A stretch of DNA of 64,000 nt from Alkalicoccobacillus porphyridii (GCF_007293315.1 NZ_VLXZ01000005.1:186001-250000); one strand, 5' to 3'. Counted from the first letter of the stretch, positions 1 to 9,012 are shown. The notes: a model not told the origin generated them from the sequence alone. Numbers and translations are program-made.

Positions 1-425
1 AAAAAAGTATGAACTCGATTCTTTTCACGATCAAGCTCTTCAATGATTCCTACCTTTTGTTTATCAAGATAACCAAAAGTCGTAACCGCAATACTACCAA
101 ATCCAAATACCGACCCAAGTGCTATGGTCTCATCTACACCAAATAAGCCCTCATCCTGTCTCACCATACTTAATAATGGTTCGCTTAACAGTCCTTTTTC
201 AGCTAATTCATCTAATTCTACTCCGACTAGAATTGCATGTTGAATCTCTCGTTTGTTCAAAACGGCGTCTGCACTTTCAAGACAAGAGGCCATATCCAAA
301 TTCTCTGCATATGGCTTTTGTAAATCATACACAATTTGAGCAATAGCTTCTACGGTAACCCCGCGATCAGCCAGTTTCTTTCTAGCAGCCATTTCAACTG
401 TCTCACAAGGAACTCTTTTTAACAT
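1..425 (-). CDS. yutG: Phosphatidylglycerophosphatase A-like protein (PgpA/YutG family), C-terminus beyond the window
   Basis: The minus-strand frame opens at an ATG ending at 425, preceded by GGGAGG at good spacing, and stays open to the window edge, so only about 141 N-terminal residues are visible. They include the family blocks KREIQHAILVGVELDELAEKG, DEGLFGVDE and a GSI-TTFGYLDK stretch, which match Bacillus YutG (PgpA, LtrC-like). Family members are associated with dephosphorylation of phosphatidylglycerophosphate in phospholipid synthesis. The B. subtilis form is soluble rather than polytopic and its catalytic role is less certain. The gene is divergent from the yjcH-like gene. Confidence 0.8.
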   Translation of the reverse strand, partial: MLKRVPCETVEMAARKKLADRGVTVEAIAQIVYDLQKPYAENLDMASCLESADAVLNKREIQHAILVGVELDELAEKGLLSEPLLSMVRQDEGLFGVDETIALGSVFGFGSIAVTTFGYLDKQKVGIIEELDREKNRVHTF

Positions 426-565
426 TGTAACCGCCTCCCTTGAATTCTATTCTACCACACAGGCTTAATCATCGCTTTTTGAATAATATATGATAAACTA
501 GGCTAAAGAACACGCACACATATAAGCTAGGTATACTATCGGTGAAAAAGAAAGGTGAATTCATC

Positions 566-1297
566 ATGGGCACAACTTTACAAGGAACATTACAGGATAC
601 CGTCATTCAAAGTAATGAGTTAAATGATGAGATTCCTTTATTAGTTTATCTTCCCCCTAATTATACTCCACTGTCATCTTATGATTTAGTCATTTGCCAG
701 GATGGCAAGGATTATTTTCAGCTGGGTAGAATTCCTCGACAGATGGAAGCATTAATGGATGATTATGAGGTTCGGGAAGCAATTATTATCGGTGTCCCAT
801 ATCCAAGTGTGGCAGAAAGAAGAGAGCGTTACCATCCAGAAGGTGAACGTTCTGAAGCGTATCGACGCTTTTTGGCGTTTGAGCTTCTCCCTTACCTTGA
901 TGAGCACTATCCAACTCATCAGCTGGCTTCTTCTCGCACATTGGCCGGAGACTCATTAGCGGGTACTATTTCTTTGTTAGCAGCCCTAGAGTACCCCGCA
1001 CACTTTGGGCAGGTGATGATGCATTCTCCATATGTGGATGATCACGTATTGGATGCAGTTAGAACATATCAGCAACCTCATGCTCTTTCGATTTATCATG
1101 TCATTGGCTCAGAGGAAACGACGGTCAAACTGACTAACGGAGATATAGCAGACTTCCTAAGTCCTAATAAAGATTTAGCTGAATTGTTAGAAGCTACATC
1201 GTTTAGCTATAGCTTTCGAATATTTGAAGGAAATCACACGTGGACTTATTGGCAAAAAGATTTATCCATTGGATTAAAAACACTTCTACCATTTTAA
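566..1297 (+). CDS. yjcH: Esterase of the enterochelin-esterase/D family, YjcH-like
   Basis: A predicted alpha/beta-hydrolase of 243 residues, of the Esterase-D / enterochelin esterase type. The nucleophile elbow is GDSLAG near residue 130, and a late His (EGNHTW) sits near residue 230, as expected for a Ser-Asp/Glu-His triad. The substrate is unknown. A GTG eight codons upstream keeps the frame open, but the AAAGGTG site fits the ATG at 566 better. The next two genes on the same strand are a 2H phosphoesterase and a GNAT acetyltransferase, the same three families found together as yjcF-yjcG-yjcH in B. subtilis. Confidence 0.75.
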   Translation: MGTTLQGTLQDTVIQSNELNDEIPLLVYLPPNYTPLSSYDLVICQDGKDYFQLGRIPRQMEALMDDYEVREAIIIGVPYPSVAERRERYHPEGERSEAYRRFLAFELLPYLDEHYPTHQLASSRTLAGDSLAGTISLLAALEYPAHFGQVMMHSPYVDDHVLDAVRTYQQPHALSIYHVIGSEETTVKLTNGDIADFLSPNKDLAELLEATSFSYSFRIFEGNHTWTYWQKDLSIGLKTLLPF

Positions 1298-1331
1298 AAA
1301 TGACATTCTATTTAGACTAGGAGGAGTATAT

Positions 1332-1844
1332 ATGACTTATGGTATTGCTTTATTTCCATCTAAAAGCCTTCGGGAGGAAGCTAATTCCTATAGAAAGAGA
1401 TTTGACTCTCAATATGCAAACATTCCTCCTCATATTAAATTAACGGATCCTTTTGAACTAGAAGATGAGGAAGTGGATGCATTTATTACATCTCTTACTG
1501 AGCTAGCTCAAACTCAGGCCAAGGTAGTCATTGAGGTATACAAAGCTGATACCTTTATTCCTTTAAACAATAAAATTTTTCTTAAAATCCGTGAACATCA
1601 GACGTTATTTTCATTACACCAACGTCTTCATGAACCACCTTTTTCATCAGTCATGACTCATGCATTTGTTCCTCACATCACGATCGCTCAGGACCTTCCT
1701 AAAGCCGAAAGTGATGATCTTATAGGACAGTTAAAACTAAGTGGTTTTGCTCATAAGGAGACCATTTCCTCATTTGAATTGCTTAAGCAACAGGAAGATG
1801 GGAAATGGTCCATTGTTCAGTCGTTTGAATTAAAAGGGGATTGA
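1332..1844 (+). CDS. yjcG: 2H phosphoesterase family protein (2'-5' RNA ligase-like), YjcG-like
   Basis: 170 residues with the two H-x-T/S-x motifs of the 2H phosphoesterase superfamily: HIKLTDP near residue 36 and HITIAQ near residue 116. These proteins act on cyclic or 2'-5' phosphodiester bonds; the substrate of YjcG is not established. A strong GGAGGAG site lies upstream of the ATG. The gene ends 4 nt before the GNAT gene, indicating one transcript. Confidence 0.82.
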   Translation: MTYGIALFPSKSLREEANSYRKRFDSQYANIPPHIKLTDPFELEDEEVDAFITSLTELAQTQAKVVIEVYKADTFIPLNNKIFLKIREHQTLFSLHQRLHEPPFSSVMTHAFVPHITIAQDLPKAESDDLIGQLKLSGFAHKETISSFELLKQQEDGKWSIVQSFELKGD

Positions 1845-1848
1845 TGAA

Positions 1849-2295
1849 ATGAATGTACGAACGTGGACGATTCAGATCGTCTCATCACAGCAAGAGTTAG
1901 AGCACGCCTATGCGGTTCGCCAACATGTCTTTGTAAAAGAACAAGGGGTCGCTGCTGAGCTAGAGCGTGACAAAGAGGATGCGAATGCTACTCATTTTGT
2001 CTTGTATGATCAAAAAACACCAAGTGGAGCAGGTAGATTCCGAATAATAGGTTCAGATGCTAAGATTGAACGCGTGTGCATTATAAAAAGCCTTAGAGGC
2101 TCTGGCGCGGGAGCTGCGTTAATGCAAGCGATAGAACAAGAGGCATTTGCTCAAGGCTTGCAACGTGTGCGCTTAAACGCCCAGTTACATGCGAGTGAGT
2201 TTTATCACCATCTTGGATATACTACTTGCTCAGATGAATTTATGGATGCTGGCATCCCCCATGTTACGATGGAAAAAATGTTAGCTACAAACTAA
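1849..2295 (+). CDS. yjcF: GNAT-family N-acetyltransferase, YjcF-like
   Basis: 148 residues with a GNAT fold. The Arg-rich acetyl-CoA pyrophosphate loop is visible as SLRGSGAGAALM near residues 80-95, following the IERVCI strand. The N-terminal VRQHVFVKEQGV block is typical of the YjcF/ElaA-like subgroup. The acceptor substrate is unknown. It is the last gene of the cluster and is followed at once by a bidirectional terminator. Confidence 0.8.
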   Translation: MNVRTWTIQIVSSQQELEHAYAVRQHVFVKEQGVAAELERDKEDANATHFVLYDQKTPSGAGRFRIIGSDAKIERVCIIKSLRGSGAGAALMQAIEQEAFAQGLQRVRLNAQLHASEFYHHLGYTTCSDEFMDAGIPHVTMEKMLATN

Positions 2296-2337
2296 AAGAA
2301 ACGGTTCAGAGGCACCTGCCTACTGAACCGTTTCTTT
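2296..2337. terminator. Bidirectional intrinsic terminator
   Basis: The inverted repeat AAAGAAACGGTTCA / TGAACCGTTTCTTT has a 15-nt loop and A/T-rich flanks. It separates the plus-strand yjcF-like gene from the convergent minus-strand DUF1385-YqgV gene. Confidence 0.85.
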
Positions 2338-2338
2338 G

Positions 2339-3370
2339 TTATTGAAGTAATTTATCCTGAACCGATGCTAGCTTACTTTCCATTGTCTGATTTTTATCTC
2401 TGCGGTCATCGATACGAATGTTTGTTGCCACTCTTTTAATTCCCTGCTTAAAAGGAACCTCATGGATCGCTTGAATGACCTCAAATAAGATAGGCAATTC
2501 TCCCTCAATTAATGTGCTCATAGGAGTTAGCTGGTACGAGATTTTTCCTTCATAGGATTGCAATACTTCTTGAATACTAGCTACATATGAACTTACACTT
2601 GGTCCTTCTGTTCCAATAGGGATGATCGTTACATCTACAATCGCCATTTGTCTCTTCCTTTCTTTTCTTATTCTTTTGATTCGATGAGGAAATTCTTTTT
2701 CAGCTAATAATCGATAGGAGGTGATTGCGGCTACTAGATGTTTCTTATCAGGTTCTCTAGTTGTCACATACCTTTGTAAAAAAGAAGACACTGGCAGGAT
2801 GAATTTCTTTGGCCAGAATGTAATTAATTTCTCAGTAAAAATAGTAGGTATTAATGCACTATATGAAGCTATGCTTAGTGAAAGAGCTGGATCCATACTC
2901 ATGAGTAAGGAAATAAGAAACACACATATCACACTTGTAAAATAAACAACAATGACATTCGTTGAACAGCCACGATTCACAATAGATGCTTTTTTTATCC
3001 TTCCCATTCTCGCAGTAGAAATAATCCCCTTTGTACTAAACACCTTATGTTCGGCACAATGATACTGCTTTAAGGGCTTAGGAAAGAGTAAATGCATACC
3101 TAAAAGAGCGTATAAGATTAGATAGATTGGAAGTCCTTCCATGTTCCACAAAAGTGGAGGAATAATCATCCCTGCTATAACTGAAGTAGGCAGCAACCAA
3201 AATCGAGTCGGAATACCCGTCCATAGCTCTTTCAGCGCCCAGCCATATGTCTTCATAGAATGAGGCGCAATCCAAGAATGAAGCTCTCCTTTTCTATGAC
3301 TTGCACATGCAATGTAACGACCTGTCATATAGAAGATGCCTCTTTGAAACGACATCCCTCTAACGAACAT
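2339..3370 (-). CDS. DUF1385-like membrane protein fused to a YqgV/MTH1187-type thiamine-binding domain
   Basis: Residues about 1-240 are a DUF1385-like (YqhQ-related) membrane domain: hydrophobic segments at about 60-95 and 145-180 flank a YHCAEHKVF motif, and a NRGCSTN block corresponds to the family H-x-R-CGT region. The last 102 residues, from MAIVDVTIIPIGT on, are a complete YqgV/MTH1187 domain, a family with structurally characterised thiamine-binding members. No stop separates the two. A good internal site (AAAGGAAGAG) precedes the ATG ending at 2647, so YqgV may also be made alone. I chose the ATG at 3370 (GAGG, 9 nt spacing); a TTG at 3385 is possible. The gene overlaps the upstream acidic protein by 11 nt and lies next to the thi operon, so a thiamine-related role is an inference. 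Confidence 0.7.
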   Translation of the reverse strand: MFVRGMSFQRGIFYMTGRYIACASHRKGELHSWIAPHSMKTYGWALKELWTGIPTRFWLLPTSVIAGMIIPPLLWNMEGLPIYLILYALLGMHLLFPKPLKQYHCAEHKVFSTKGIISTARMGRIKKASIVNRGCSTNVIVVYFTSVICVFLISLLMSMDPALSLSIASYSALIPTIFTEKLITFWPKKFILPVSSFLQRYVTTREPDKKHLVAAITSYRLLAEKEFPHRIKRIRKERKRQMAIVDVTIIPIGTEGPSVSSYVASIQEVLQSYEGKISYQLTPMSTLIEGELPILFEVIQAIHEVPFKQGIKRVATNIRIDDRRDKNQTMESKLASVQDKLLQ

Positions 3371-3929
3371 ACGACGCAACCTCAATTTCTTCTACCCAAT
3401 GAGGCACGCTTAAAGCCTCCCCAAATGATGGATCCTCAAATGAAGCATCCTCTAACTCAAGCGGAGAGTGTTCTGACCATGTATGTAATAGAAATAAATC
3501 GAGATCCTCTGCTGAGTATTCACTGGACGTAAGCTCGATATACACACTCCCTCTATTCCCTAAGCTTCTATTTTCCTCAAGACGATTAGGGAACGAAACG
3601 ATCCAGCCGTTATCAACCTGTTCTCCGTCTGCTTCATAAAGCACACCATCAGAAGCATGCAGTTCAAGATACACATTCTCAATCGGACCCTTCACACCTA
3701 TGTAATCATCTCCAAACATCCCGTCCGTTGGCATTGAAGGCCATTCCCAGGCTACCTCTATCAAAGTTCCTCTTTCATTTGCATCCCAGTCTATGTTCTC
3801 TTGTAAAGTCGCATTTGTCGATTCATTTGATTCTTCATCTATTAAATAAAAATATCCACCAATGGCCATTGTCAGCATTAAGATGGCAGGAAGTAAAAAC
3901 ACAATAAAATGATTTCCGAAAAACTTCAT
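3360..3929 (-). CDS. Acidic single-pass membrane-anchored protein, function unknown
   Basis: 189 residues. One N-terminal hydrophobic segment (about residues 7-30) is followed by a strongly acidic extracytoplasmic domain with no lipobox Cys and no recognisable catalytic motif. GGGGG precedes the ATG. The 3' end overlaps the DUF1385-YqgV gene, so the two are probably translated from one mRNA. The acidity is what one expects of exported proteins in alkaliphiles or halotolerant bacilli. I do not recognise the family. Confidence 0.6.
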   Translation of the reverse strand: MKFFGNHFIVFLLPAILMLTMAIGGYFYLIDEESNESTNATLQENIDWDANERGTLIEVAWEWPSMPTDGMFGDDYIGVKGPIENVYLELHASDGVLYEADGEQVDNGWIVSFPNRLEENRSLGNRGSVYIELTSSEYSAEDLDLFLLHTWSEHSPLELEDASFEDPSFGEALSVPHWVEEIEVASYVR

Positions 3930-4006
3930 ATAATTTCCCCCAAAATATATACTACTGACTACGTTATCATGAATTGTAGGAAAGAGAAAGATTCAAAGTA
4001 ATCCGT

Positions 4007-4813
4007 TCACTCGTTAGAACGATGTCGGTTGGCGGCTTGGTTTATAGGACCACTTCCACTACCAATCGCTATCCCTTCTTTAATAGCATTATTCATAAAA
4101 GACTTTGCCGTTTGGACAGCTGTAATTACGTCAACCCCTTTAGCAAGCTCCGCTGCGATTGCAGATGCTAATGTGCAACCAGTGCCATGTGTGTGACGCT
4201 GTTTAATACGTGGAGAAGAAAAGTGATGAACGGTTTCTCCATCAAACAATAAATCTATAGACTGGTCTGAAGGAAGATGCCCTCCTTTTAACAGCACATA
4301 AGGCGCTCCAAAGTCATACAGCTTTATGACCGCTTCCTCCATCTCCTTAACAGATTCAATAGGTGGACATTCAAGCAGTATGGCTGCTTCTAGCAAGTTT
4401 GGAGTAACCACTTTAGCCATAGGCCATAGCATCTTCTTCAAAGTTATAATAGCGTCTTGACGCGTAAGCTCAGAACCAGAGGTTGAACCGAGTACGGGAT
4501 CGATGACCACACGATCTATTTGATAGGTCGCTAGCATATCCGCGATAACCATGATATGTTCACTTGAAACTAGCATTCCCGTTTTGATTGCATCTGCGCC
4601 AATATCACTTAATACAGACTCTAGCTGTTGATGTAGCATAGCAGGGGGAATCGGCAAGACCGATTGTACGCCAAGTGTGTTTTGAGCCGTAATGGCCGTA
4701 ATAGCACTCATTCCATACGTATCGAGCTCTTGAAATGTCTTTAAATCGGCTTGGATACCAGCTCCCCCACTGCTGTCTGATCCGGCAATCGTTAGTACTT
4801 TTTTTAGACTCAT
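4007..4813 (-). CDS. thiD: Hydroxymethylpyrimidine/phosphomethylpyrimidine kinase
   Basis: 268-residue ribokinase-fold enzyme that phosphorylates HMP and HMP-P to HMP-PP, the pyrimidine half of thiamine phosphate. The N-terminal TIAGSDSSGGAGIQADLK and the anion-hole/catalytic GTGCTLASA (about residues 210-218) are both intact, as is the NTLGVQSV block. It is the last gene of the thiE-thiS-thiG-thiO-thiD operon, 18 nt after thiO, with GGGGTAGGG upstream. A pyridoxal-kinase-like activity is known for some homologues, but the operon context supports thiamine synthesis. Confidence 0.93.
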   Translation of the reverse strand: MSLKKVLTIAGSDSSGGAGIQADLKTFQELDTYGMSAITAITAQNTLGVQSVLPIPPAMLHQQLESVLSDIGADAIKTGMLVSSEHIMVIADMLATYQIDRVVIDPVLGSTSGSELTRQDAIITLKKMLWPMAKVVTPNLLEAAILLECPPIESVKEMEEAVIKLYDFGAPYVLLKGGHLPSDQSIDLLFDGETVHHFSSPRIKQRHTHGTGCTLASAIAAELAKGVDVITAVQTAKSFMNNAIKEGIAIGSGSGPINQAANRHRSNE

Positions 4814-4831
4814 TAGACCCTACCCCTTTTG

Positions 4832-5941
4832 TTATGAAAATCGTTCAGGTGCAAAGCGCTCCATCTGTATAGAAGTCGATTGCTTAGAGACCATATCGGC
4901 TACAACCTCTGCGGTCACAGGACTGAGTAGAATACCGTTTCGATAATGCCCTGCTGAGAAAATCACACGATTGGCCTGCTGTAAACGCCCAATTAACGGG
5001 TAACCATCCTGGGTAGCTGGACGTAAGCCTGCCCATTGGTGGAATGGACGTAGCTGTTTGAGAAACGGGAGAATGTGGTAGTTCCAATTTGTTAATCGTC
5101 GAATCCCTTTCTCCGTAACAGAGGTTTCAAAACCTGCTATATCTTCAGAAGCACCATTAACTAGCGTTCCATTCTCTTTTGCTACAAGATAACCTTGGCT
5201 GGAATAAAGGATATGGTTAATACGGGCAGGCTCAAGCTGATACGCACAGATTTGGCCCCTTATTGGATAAATGGGAAATTGCAATGAGAAGACATCTTCA
5301 TACTCTTTGGCCCATGCCCCTGATGAAATCACTAGCTGATCCCCTTCAAATACTCTGCCATCCTTACTCGTAAGGCGAATAGAATTCTCCCATTCGTGAA
5401 GTTTAATTTCCTGCAGATGATCGTAAAGCTCTACTCCGCTTTTTTCGCAAGCTACCTCTAACGATTTTACATAATCTGGAGCATAGACATGACTTTCCTC
5501 GGGATAGTGGATCGCACCTATAATTTCATTCGATAATTCAGGCTCTAATTGTTTTAATGCTGACTGTTCAAGAATTCGAGCCTCCACTCCAAACTCTTTC
5601 TGCCAGCTTTGCCTTGTTTCCATTGAAAGTAAATCTGCCTCATGATAGATACAATGCAAACTTCCCGATTCAGTGTATTCAAATGGGAGTTGAGAGACTT
5701 CCTTAATATCCTGCTGCCATTTCTTAAAAGACCTTAGACTCTTTAAACAAAGTCGAAAGAAATCATCCGGGTCTTCTCCAATCTCTGAATAAGGAGCAAG
5801 CATGCCAGCTGCTGCTCCCGAAGCCTGTCCACCAAAGGAGTGAATTTCAAGAATAGCTACTTCAAATCCTCTACGTCTCAGCTCAAATGCTGTGGACAAA
5901 CCAATGACTCCGCCCCCAAGAATAATAATTCGTTCGGCCAT
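4832..5941 (-). CDS. thiO: Glycine oxidase ThiO
   Basis: 369-residue FAD-dependent oxidase that converts glycine to the iminoglycine consumed by ThiG in thiazole formation. The Rossmann FAD motif GGGVIGLS is at residues 9-16. The GQASGAAAGMLAP block near residue 38 and the C-terminal GHYRNGILLSP block are DAO/ThiO signatures. The length matches B. subtilis ThiO (GoxB). It lies between thiG and thiD, as in other bacilli. Confidence 0.92.
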   Translation of the reverse strand: MAERIIILGGGVIGLSTAFELRRRGFEVAILEIHSFGGQASGAAAGMLAPYSEIGEDPDDFFRLCLKSLRSFKKWQQDIKEVSQLPFEYTESGSLHCIYHEADLLSMETRQSWQKEFGVEARILEQSALKQLEPELSNEIIGAIHYPEESHVYAPDYVKSLEVACEKSGVELYDHLQEIKLHEWENSIRLTSKDGRVFEGDQLVISSGAWAKEYEDVFSLQFPIYPIRGQICAYQLEPARINHILYSSQGYLVAKENGTLVNGASEDIAGFETSVTEKGIRRLTNWNYHILPFLKQLRPFHQWAGLRPATQDGYPLIGRLQQANRVIFSAGHYRNGILLSPVTAEVVADMVSKQSTSIQMERFAPERFS

Positions 5942-5959
5942 TGCTTCTCACTCATTTCT

Positions 5960-6739
5960 CTATTTAACAATTAATGACTCATATTGGCTGCTAGCTGTTG
6001 CGTAAGGCTTCTTTGGAATTCGTCCTGCCTTAAATGACATGCGTCCTGCTTGAATAGCTAGCTTCATTGCTTCTGCCATCCGTACTGGATCCTTAGCCTT
6101 GGCAACCGGTGTGTTCATTAAAACACCATCTACCCCAAGCTCCATAGCTTGAGTGATATCAGCAGCTGAACCTAAACCAGCATCAACGATAATTGGCACA
6201 TTAGCTTCCTCAACAATTAAGCCGATATTGTAAGGGTTTAATATTCCAAGACCTGTTCCAATTGGAGAACCACCAGGCATGACAGCTGCTGCTCCCGCTT
6301 CTTCCAAGCGCTTAGCTAGGATAGGATCATCTGAAGTGTACGGAAGAACCGTAAAGCCTTCCTGGACCAATATTTCGGTAGCTTTTAACGTTTCGATCGG
6401 ATCAGGTAAAAGTGTTTTTTCATTTGCACTAATTTCTATTTTGATCCAATCACTTATACCCGATGCCTTAGCCAATCTAGCAATACGAACGGCCTCTTCA
6501 GCATTGCTTGCCCCCGATGTATTCGGCAAGTACGTGAAGACGTCTGATTCCAAGTGCTGCAGGATGGCGTCCTCATCAGGATTAGATAAGTTTACTCTGC
6601 GAATGGCAAACGTTAAAATTTCTGCTTCAGCAGCTTTAATCGCTTCATTCTGAACAAATGGATTGGGGTATCTGCCTGTCCCAAGTAAAAAACGAGATGA
6701 AAATGTCCGTCCAGCTATTGTCAGTAAGTCCTTGCTCAT
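5960..6739 (-). CDS. thiG: Thiazole synthase ThiG
   Basis: 259-residue TIM-barrel enzyme that builds the thiazole phosphate from DXP, dehydroglycine and ThiS thiocarboxylate. The Schiff-base Lys is in DWIKIEI (about residue 100). The phosphate-binding blocks [11 protein letters not shown] and [10 protein letters not shown] are intact. Only 2 nt separate it from thiS, consistent with translational coupling to its sulfur-carrier partner. Confidence 0.95.
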   Translation of the reverse strand: MSKDLLTIAGRTFSSRFLLGTGRYPNPFVQNEAIKAAEAEILTFAIRRVNLSNPDEDAILQHLESDVFTYLPNTSGASNAEEAVRIARLAKASGISDWIKIEISANEKTLLPDPIETLKATEILVQEGFTVLPYTSDDPILAKRLEEAGAAAVMPGGSPIGTGLGILNPYNIGLIVEEANVPIIVDAGLGSAADITQAMELGVDGVLMNTPVAKAKDPVRMAEAMKLAIQAGRMSFKAGRIPKKPYATASSQYESLIVK

Positions 6740-6741
6740 TA

Positions 6742-6939
6742 TTAACCTCCTCCTACAAAATGAACTAATTCTATCTTCATACCTTCTTTTAATTCAAACT
6801 GGGTACGCTCTTCCTGGCCGATAATGAGGCCGTCCACTTCTGTAACTACAAGCTGCTGATTGATTTTATATTGTTCAACAAGCTCATAAAGTGTCTTAAC
6901 ATCAACAGAAGATTGCTCCCCATTAACTAGAAGCTTCAT
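6742..6939 (-). CDS. thiS: Sulfur carrier protein ThiS
   Basis: 65-residue ubiquitin-like carrier ending in the obligatory Gly-Gly tail (VGGG), which is adenylated by a ThiF-type E1 and thiocarboxylated. It overlaps thiE by 4 nt and sits directly upstream of thiG. No thiF lies in this operon. The only E1-like gene in the window is at 16.35-17.37 kb. Confidence 0.92.
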   Translation of the reverse strand: MKLLVNGEQSSVDVKTLYELVEQYKINQQLVVTEVDGLIIGQEERTQFELKEGMKIELVHFVGGG

Positions 6940-7574
6940 CCTCTCGCCTCCTCATACTCTTGCATTAAACCTATAATCTCCTCGCAACGTGCTTTGACAT
7001 CTTCAGCTGCAACAATTTCTGTAATCATACAAACTCGTTTAGCACCAGCTTCCATCACCTGCTTCAAATTGTGCCGCTTAATTCCACCAATTGCTACATA
7101 AGGAATGGAAATGTCTTCTTCAATTTGAGCAATATAAGATGTTGTAACGGGATCGACTACATCCTCCTTACTTTTTGTAGGGAAGATCGGGCCTACTCCA
7201 ATATAGTCTGCCCCACCTGCTTCAGCTGCTTTTGCTTCATCAATATGGTGTGTCGAAATACCAATAATCATATCGGGCCCTACGACTTTACGCGTTTCCG
7301 CAAGTGGCAGATCATCCTGACCGACGTGAATTCCATCTGCCCCTACAGCCATGGCTACATCAAGATGGTCGTTTACTATAAACGTTACGTTGTGTTTAGA
7401 AGTAAGCTCCCTTAATTGTTGTGCTTTTTTTAATACGTTCTTCTTGCTGCTTTTTTTATCTCGTAATTGGATGATATCCACTCCACCCAAAATAGCTTGC
7501 TCCATAACCTCTACAAGCTCTCTTCCAGGATGGAATTCTTCACCTGTAATAGCATATAAACGAAAATCTTTCAT
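6936..7574 (-). CDS. thiE: Thiamine-phosphate synthase (or TenI-type paralogue)
   Basis: 212-residue TIM-barrel enzyme joining HMP-PP and thiazole phosphate. Recognisable blocks are GVDIIQLRDKK, FIVNDHLDVAMAVGADGIHVGQDDLP and YIGVGPIFPT. In B. subtilis the equivalent position holds TenI, a thiazole tautomerase of the same fold, so ThiE and TenI cannot be separated fully by eye; the GIHVGQDDLP motif favours ThiE-like folding but not necessarily activity. It is the first gene after the TPP riboswitch, with GGGG upstream of the ATG. Confidence 0.8.
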   Translation of the reverse strand: MKDFRLYAITGEEFHPGRELVEVMEQAILGGVDIIQLRDKKSSKKNVLKKAQQLRELTSKHNVTFIVNDHLDVAMAVGADGIHVGQDDLPLAETRKVVGPDMIIGISTHHIDEAKAAEAGGADYIGVGPIFPTKSKEDVVDPVTTSYIAQIEEDISIPYVAIGGIKRHNLKQVMEAGAKRVCMITEIVAAEDVKARCEEIIGLMQEYEEARG

Positions 7575-7594
7575 GTTGGCCCCCTAAATATATT

Positions 7595-7629
7595 ATAAAA
7601 AGCCGCACCCCAACGTTTGGAGTACGGCT
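7595..7629 (-). terminator. Riboswitch expression-platform terminator
   Basis: On the minus strand an 11-bp stem (AGCCGTACTCC with GGGGTGCGGCT, two or three G-T pairs) is followed by TTTTTATAATAT and ends about 20 nt before thiE. Its position directly after the TPP aptamer makes it the ligand-controlled terminator. Confidence 0.85.
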
Positions 7630-7649
7630 AGAAAGTACATTCGCTTTAT

Positions 7650-7737
7650 TAGTCGACTTTCCTACGCTGGTATCATCCAGATCAGGTACAAGGGTAAAAG
7701 GATTTCTCCTAATTCTCAGCCTCTGCGGCACCCCTAG
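7650..7737 (-). promoter_or_regulatory. TPP (THI-box) riboswitch aptamer
   Basis: The minus strand carries the conserved aptamer core in order: GGGGTGCC, GGCTGAGAA, ACCCTTGTACCTGATCTGG and ATACCAGCGTAGGAA. These are the P1/P2, J-region and P4/P5 landmarks of thiamine-pyrophosphate riboswitches. With the downstream terminator it should switch off thiE-S-G-O-D when TPP is abundant. Confidence 0.96.
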
Positions 7738-7758
7738 TCATCATATTTATTTATACAT

Positions 7759-7788
7759 CTAGTATGACAGAAAAAACGCTACTTGCAA
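7759..7788 (-). promoter_or_regulatory. Possible SigA promoter of the thi operon
   Basis: The minus strand has TTGCAA, an 18-nt spacer and TACTAG just upstream of the TPP aptamer. The -10 match is imperfect, so this is a position-based guess. Confidence 0.3.
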
Positions 7789-7797
7789 AGCCATACG

Positions 7798-8877
7798 CTA
7801 GAACACCGAATACACCTGACCATCAAGAGTATGAATAAGCTGCTGATTCTGTTCACCTGTAAGTAACCAGTTTCCATCTGCTGATAATGTTAAAGTTTCC
7901 TGACTCTTCATTTCACCCAGTTTCCGATGTGTATCATGATACACATCGTATGCGAGGAGCTCAAATCCTTCTTTATAAGAAACATAATCTCCAGAGTGAT
8001 GGGGTTTTAAGTAGTAAAACAGATCGTTTTCTCCATCGAATGCAAACGATGTAATCCACCATTGCTCAGAAAATGTATTAAGTACAGGAACAGAGATTGA
8101 TGATATAGCCGCTTCACTATCAATAAATCTATAAGCTAATTCATCCGTATTCTCATCATGTTGGTTCACAATTAATGAACGCTCCCGATATAAGTTGGCG
8201 TAAAATAAACCCGAACCATACCAATCATCTAGCGTGCTGGTCCTGATATTAAATTGCTTTAGAGGCGCTTCAATTGAGGGTACCTGCCCCCACTCTAAGT
8301 AAGCTATGGAGTCAGGTGTATTCCAATGAAAATAACTGCTCTCAACAGCTATAGGTTCTATTTCATAATCAGTAATCGAACCGTGATAAACCTCCTGATT
8401 CCAGTCCGGTAGATAAGCAACTACCATGAACTCACTTTCTTGATAAGGACTCCAATAAACAGAAAACTCATCCCCTATTAACTTTGGCTCAAAAGCTGTT
8501 TCACCATTTGCATCCAACATATGCATCTCTATTTGATTCTCTTCATTAAAAAACTGCAACGCAAAATAATCAGCATTCTGACTTGCATCAATACGGTAAA
8601 AACTCTGCTCAGCAGAATAGAATAGCCTCTCTTCACCGGTATAAAGATTATGTATATAAACGTTAAAAGAGTCTTCTTCTGATAAAAGATAAAAAAGTGA
8701 CTGCTTATCATACCATCCGATCACTTCAGGGAGCTGATCGTTATGTTGTGTAATAGGATGAACCATCACTTCTTCTGCCTGCTCCGTTTTTGTTCCATCT
8801 GACACATCAGAATTCTCATTAGAATGACAGCCAGCTAGCACCATTAACATCATAAAACCGATACTGTATTTCCTCAT
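7798..8877 (-). CDS. Lipoprotein with repeated beta-strand blocks, possibly YqgU-like
   Basis: 359 residues. A short signal peptide ends in a lipobox, LAGC, at about residues 14-17, so the mature protein should be diacylglyceryl-anchored and extracytoplasmic. The body has repeated W/Y-rich beta blocks (YWSPYQESEF, SADGNWLLTG, YWNTP-like turns) suggestive of a beta-propeller. B. subtilis has a lipoprotein YqgU near yqgV and glcK, so synteny suggests the same gene, but I cannot confirm homology. Function is unknown. Confidence 0.7.
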   Translation of the reverse strand: MRKYSIGFMMLMVLAGCHSNENSDVSDGTKTEQAEEVMVHPITQHNDQLPEVIGWYDKQSLFYLLSEEDSFNVYIHNLYTGEERLFYSAEQSFYRIDASQNADYFALQFFNEENQIEMHMLDANGETAFEPKLIGDEFSVYWSPYQESEFMVVAYLPDWNQEVYHGSITDYEIEPIAVESSYFHWNTPDSIAYLEWGQVPSIEAPLKQFNIRTSTLDDWYGSGLFYANLYRERSLIVNQHDENTDELAYRFIDSEAAISSISVPVLNTFSEQWWITSFAFDGENDLFYYLKPHHSGDYVSYKEGFELLAYDVYHDTHRKLGEMKSQETLTLSADGNWLLTGEQNQQLIHTLDGQVYSVF

Positions 8878-8966
8878 TAATCGGCCACCCTTTATCTCTC
8901 TACTTCTATTCTGACTCTCATTATTAGATCAAGTCTTTATTATTGTGTAAATAGTCATACCGATGC

Positions 8967-9012
8967 CTACCCGCTGCAACGGCAAATGTTCCCCCTATTT
9001 TGGGAGCGGTAG
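8967..9012. other. GC-rich inverted-repeat element in the 8.9-9.16 kb gap
   Basis: CTACCCGC (8967-8974) faces GCGGTAG (9006-9012), and a CCCC/GGG pair nests inside. The element stands out in an otherwise A/T-rich spacer between the lipoprotein gene and the ansB terminator. It matches no riboswitch class that I recognise. Confidence 0.35.

Noticed and set aside
542-565. Upstream GTG start for the YjcH-like esterase
   Set aside because: The AAAGGTG site is correctly spaced for the ATG at 566, not for the GTG.
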